64,000 bases of DNA. It comes from JBCCFW01 sp039029535 (lineage in GTDB: Bacteria > Acidobacteriota > JBCCFW01). Below are positions 61,159-64,000 of this stretch, piece after piece; the first letter of the stretch is position 1; the number at the start of each line of letters is the position of its first letter. Made by a program: the position numbers and the translations under genes. Under the pieces are notes generated by a model that was not told where the DNA came from, did no database searches, and saw only the letters and a program-made list of their open reading frames with translations. The DNA lies in contig JBCCFW010000015.1 of the NCBI GenBank assembly GCA_039029535.1, forward strand, positions 18,397 through 82,396, in the 5' to 3' direction.

Positions 61159-61733
61159 CGGTTGGTGGACGTCTCCACCGCCTCGACCGCCCGGGTCCTG
61201 ACGAGCTGGTCGATGGCCTGGCTCCGACGGATGGCCCGGTCGATCGCGCGGGCAGTGAGGGTGGCCCCACCGAGCGCGGCGATGTCCCGCCCGAGCTTCA
61301 TCTTGGAGCTCGGGCTCTTGCCGTCGTACTGGGCGAGCCAGCGGCGAGGCGCTTCGTACTGACGGGGCTCGTGGAAGGCCAAGGTTTCGACCCGACGCAC
61401 CGCGCCGTCGTCCTCGAGCGCGATCATGACGACCTCGGGCATGGTGCGGACCACGTGGTCGTCGAAGTAGGCACGACCGACGACCTGTCCGTCGCGCTTC
61501 GCCTCGTAGTAGACGATGAGACGGGACGACAGCTCGCTCCCGGCACGCTCGCCGAGTCGGGCGTGCTCCTCCTCGGAGAGAAGCAGCCTCTGCCTGTCGA
61601 GCTCGGCGTCCCCGAAGGTCTCGGCAAGAGCGTCAGCCTGCGAGACGAGGACACGCGCACCCGCTCCCGAGCTCAGCGTCAGGGCGAGCGCGAGCGCGAG
61701 GCCGACACGCACGCGCCCCGAGAGCGACTGCAA
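61155..61733 (-). CDS. Exported FMN-binding domain protein
   Basis: 192 residues with a signal peptide (VGLALALALTLSSGAGA). VVGRAYFDDHVVRTMPEVV and KMKLGRDIAALGGATLTARAI fit the FMN-binding domain of NqrC/RnfG-type proteins; the Thr in GGATLTA would carry covalently bound FMN. I place the start at TTG 61733 with GGGAG five bases upstream; GTG at 61712 is the alternative. ApbE, the enzyme that attaches FMN to such threonines, is encoded upstream in the same unit, which strongly supports the assignment. Extracytoplasmic electron carrier. Confidence 0.8.
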   Translation of the reverse strand: MQSLSGRVRVGLALALALTLSSGAGARVLVSQADALAETFGDAELDRQRLLLSEEEHARLGERAGSELSSRLIVYYEAKRDGQVVGRAYFDDHVVRTMPEVVMIALEDDGAVRRVETLAFHEPRQYEAPRRWLAQYDGKSPSSKMKLGRDIAALGGATLTARAIDRAIRRSQAIDQLVRTRAVEAVETSTNR

Positions 61734-61773
61734 GACCGCTCCCGGGGCGCCTGGTCGGGCGAAAGAGGGGGCT

Positions 61774-63198
61774 TCAGTAGTTGAAGCCGACCGCGATGTT
61801 GAACTGGTCTTGGCCCGTGCCCGCATCGTTGTCTTCGTTCCGGTACTCGGCCTTGATGGCCACCTGGGGGTGGGGAAGATAGCTGATCCCGTAGGTCCAG
61901 TAGTCCCGATCGTTGGCCGGATCACGCAGGAAGCCGGTGGAGGTGCCGTCGGCGAAGAACTCCTCGACGCTCTCCTGGCTGTCGATGGTCTCCCAGCGCA
62001 CGAACGGGATGAGCTGCTGATCCGTCCCACGGTGGGACAGGATGTCGTGGCCGACCTCGAGGTAGCCGCCGCTGAAGCCCTCGCCGATGGCGTCGGAGCC
62101 GCTCTTGCCGAGCGTGGCGTTCAGCTCGGCCGTGTCGCCGAGGCTGCCGTCGACCCAGAGGGCGCGGACCTGCGTGCCACGGTGACGCCAGTCGAGGTGG
62201 GCTTCCCACATGCGGGTGGAGACCTCGAGCTCTTCACCCAGGTAGGTGATGTCCTGCCCCGAGTGGCCGTAGTAGGCGCCCAGGCCCACGGTCAGGCCCG
62301 GCGTGGGCGTGAAGTCGATCCGGCCGGCGACGCCGAGGTCCTCCATCCGAGACCTGGAACCCTTCTGCCGACCACTGCGGAGGGGCTTGCTGTCGGAGAA
62401 CTTGGAGGCGTCGAAGCCGGCCATGAGGTAGACGCGGTAGGAGACGAGGTCGGTCTCACCGAAGAAACCGGCGCCGTTCTCACGCCAGGTCGTCGGGATG
62501 AGTGACTGCTCGACCTCGGGACGACGGGCGCCGAGGAAGACCGGCGGCTCGTGCAGCTCGTTGACGTGGCCCAGCGGCGCCAACAGCAGGCCGGTTCGAA
62601 CGTTGAAGGCATCCTTGAACAGGAAGTCGAGGTAGGCGAACTCGACGCTGACCGAGCCACGACTGCCGACACCGGTGTCACCGCTGGCAGCGACGGCGTG
62701 CTCGAACTCGAGCTCCGAGTTGAACACGATGCGGTCGTTGAACTTGTAGCCGAAGTAGACGATGGCCCGGAGGAAGTCGATCTGGTCCTTCTTGCTCGAG
62801 CGAGTGCCGTCGTCGAGCTCGGAGTCGAAGGCCTCGGCGAGCATCTCGCCGTAGCCACCGATGGCCACGCCCTTGTCCACGTTGTAGACCTTGGATGCTG
62901 CGGGACCGAGACCGTAGCGACCTTCACCGACACGACCGCCGAAGGCCTCACCCAGGCGCGAGCGCTCGACCTCGTCGGTGAGGGTCTCCACCATGGAGAA
63001 AACCTCTTCTTGCTTCTTCTCGGCGACCGCTTCCTTTCTGGCCATCTCGCCGCGAAGGGAGTTCACCTCGCCCTGGAGCGCTTCCATTTGAGCGGTGAGT
63101 TGGCGAAGACGCTGCTCGAGCGAGGTCTGCGCGGTGCCGACGTTGACCGTCGCCAGTAGGGCGACGAGGGGCAAGCAAGTGTTGCGAACGAGAGTCAT
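61774..63198 (-). CDS. Outer-membrane porin with N-terminal coiled coil
   Basis: 474 residues. Signal peptide ending in VGTAQ; residues about 24-75 form a coiled coil (LRQLTAQMEALQGEVNSLRG) as in periplasmic-facing porins such as OprP/DcaP types. A beta-barrel follows with many alternating strands and the C-terminal aromatic FNIAVGFNY expected for Bam recognition. The ATG overlaps the ApbE stop (ATGA). In this unit it may allow small electron-shuttle or solute passage across the outer membrane; substrate unknown. Confidence 0.83.
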   Translation of the reverse strand: MTLVRNTCLPLVALLATVNVGTAQTSLEQRLRQLTAQMEALQGEVNSLRGEMARKEAVAEKKQEEVFSMVETLTDEVERSRLGEAFGGRVGEGRYGLGPAASKVYNVDKGVAIGGYGEMLAEAFDSELDDGTRSSKKDQIDFLRAIVYFGYKFNDRIVFNSELEFEHAVAASGDTGVGSRGSVSVEFAYLDFLFKDAFNVRTGLLLAPLGHVNELHEPPVFLGARRPEVEQSLIPTTWRENGAGFFGETDLVSYRVYLMAGFDASKFSDSKPLRSGRQKGSRSRMEDLGVAGRIDFTPTPGLTVGLGAYYGHSGQDITYLGEELEVSTRMWEAHLDWRHRGTQVRALWVDGSLGDTAELNATLGKSGSDAIGEGFSGGYLEVGHDILSHRGTDQQLIPFVRWETIDSQESVEEFFADGTSTGFLRDPANDRDYWTYGISYLPHPQVAIKAEYRNEDNDAGTGQDQFNIAVGFNY

Positions 63199-64000
63199 GA
63201 GTTGTTTCCGGGGAAGGCAAACAGCTGCTCGCGGAAGCGCGAGTCGTTGTGTTGAACGAAGTCAGAAGTAGAAGACGGCTCGAGCCAACAGACGCCGACA
63301 TTCCAGCGCTCGGCCAGCTCGAGACATCGCTGTCGTCCGAGAACCAGGCAGGCCGTGGAGAGTGCGTCGGCACGAGCTGCGCTGTCGCACAGGATGCTGG
63401 CGCTCCCGACCACCGGCAGGGGGTGACCACGCCGGGGATCGAGCACGTGACCGAGCACGACGTCGTCGACAGCGAGACGACGCTCCGACTGCGAGCTCGT
63501 CGCGAGCGAGGCGTCGCGCAAGTGCAAGGTCACTGCCGGCTCGGCACGATCGACCGGTGAAGCCAGCGCGACCGTCCAGGCGTCCTCACCGGGAGGAGCC
63601 CCGATGGCCACGAGCTGCCCACCGAAGTCGAGAAGGGCCGACTCGACCTCGGCGGCCCGCAGCCGCTCGGCAGCACGGTCGAGGGCCTGGCCCTTGCCGA
63701 TGCCACCGAAGTCGAGACGAACGCCGCGACGCAGGCGAGCCACCCGCGTCGCGGCGTCGTGATGAACCAGGAACGCGCCGGACCGCCGCCGCGCCCGATC
63801 GAGCTCGGAGTTGCTGGGGAGTCGACCGGAGCCACGGAGGTCCCAGACCTCGATCAGGCGCCCGATGGTGGGATCGAACGCCCGACCAGTCTCTTCAGCG
63901 AGGTCGAGTGCCTCGTGCAGGCACGCGGACAGCTCAGACCCGAGCCCAGTGGGCCCCCGACCGGATGCGTGCAGCCGGCTGACCTCGCTGTCATCCCGCC
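63195..64000 (-). CDS. apbE: FAD:protein FMN transferase (ApbE), start beyond window
   Basis: The gene is open to the right edge, so the N terminus is missing. Visible landmarks: DSEVSRLHA near the edge, AFDPTIGRLIEVW, LDFGGIGKGQALDRA (the ApbE magnesium/FAD signature), ALLDFGGQLVAIG and, near the C terminus, the segments LATSSQSERRL and HVLDPRRGHPL. ApbE transfers FMN from FAD onto Thr or Ser of NqrC/RnfG-like and related proteins in the periplasm. It heads the porin - FMN-binding protein - cytochrome b-like operon, and the FMN-binding protein is the obvious substrate. Confidence 0.93.
   Translation of the reverse strand, partial: RDDSEVSRLHASGRGPTGLGSELSACLHEALDLAEETGRAFDPTIGRLIEVWDLRGSGRLPSNSELDRARRRSGAFLVHHDAATRVARLRRGVRLDFGGIGKGQALDRAAERLRAAEVESALLDFGGQLVAIGAPPGEDAWTVALASPVDRAEPAVTLHLRDASLATSSQSERRLAVDDVVLGHVLDPRRGHPLPVVGSASILCDSAARADALSTACLVLGRQRCLELAERWNVGVCWLEPSSTSDFVQHNDSRFREQLFAFPGNNS

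Noticed and set aside
1..64000. tRNA, rRNA or phage genes
   Set aside because: I looked for them on both strands by eye and saw none, although small RNAs can be missed without a covariance search.

Overview
The window is about 64 kb of very GC-rich DNA from a Gram-negative bacterium. The evidence for an outer membrane is direct: two RND pumps with a lipidated adaptor, an outer-membrane porin, several lipoprotein or Sec signal peptides, and prepilin leaders. Giant secreted proteins built from Ig/PKD-like modules, thrombospondin type 3 and dockerin-like calcium repeats, an MFS/spermidine-synthase/TPR fusion and large CarboxypepD_reg-type proteins suggest Planctomycetota or Myxococcota. That placement is an inference from gene content; there is no rRNA or ribosomal protein gene here to settle it. 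I saw no tRNA, rRNA, CRISPR array, phage gene or intact transposase.

Layout. 0-3.2 kb: end of an unknown gene coupled to a phosphopantetheinyl transferase, then a PAP2 phosphatase, a small Smr protein and a fatty-acyl desaturase. 3.6-11.7 kb: an ArsC-like reductase, then a tightly coupled efflux operon with one adaptor lipoprotein and two different RND pumps. 11.7-16 kb: a DUF4412-like secreted protein divergent from a type II NADH dehydrogenase coupled to a small membrane protein, then two tandem paralogous membrane-anchored proteins of unknown function. 16-24 kb: a PqqB-like metallo-hydrolase lipoprotein, a Uma2 nuclease-like protein, the MFS/spermidine-synthase/TPR fusion, a secreted protein and an MFS transporter that probably starts at CTG. 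Two copies of a structured repeat lie in this part. 24-37 kb: two tandem giant secreted paralogues (about 1644 and 2483 residues), each a signal peptide, Cys-rich domain, CARDB-like domain, an array of about 90-residue Cys-containing modules and a shared C-terminal domain. 37-48 kb: macro-domain and RidA-like proteins, a TPR histidine kinase, DUF2164 and DUF4920 proteins, a 1513-residue beta-sandwich repeat protein, a hybrid GAF kinase and a TerB-GNAT fusion. 48-60 kb: secreted and surface proteins, including two prepilin-like proteins that each carry two CxxCH heme motifs, two zinc metalloproteases, an alpha/beta hydrolase, a calcium-repeat protein and a pseudo-receiver protein. 60.6-64 kb: a minus-strand operon ApbE - porin - FMN-binding protein - cytochrome b-like membrane protein.

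The two observations I rate highest are these. First, a repeat family at 16053-16315 and 22742-22924 has paired arms that differ between copies yet stay self-complementary, with two exact compensatory base-pair changes in an internal stem; this looks like a structured RNA or folded-DNA element. Second, the tandem pseudopilins have two c-type heme motifs each at matching positions. Together with the ApbE/FMN/cytochrome b operon 9 kb away, they hint at envelope electron-transfer machinery, although that functional link is inferred.
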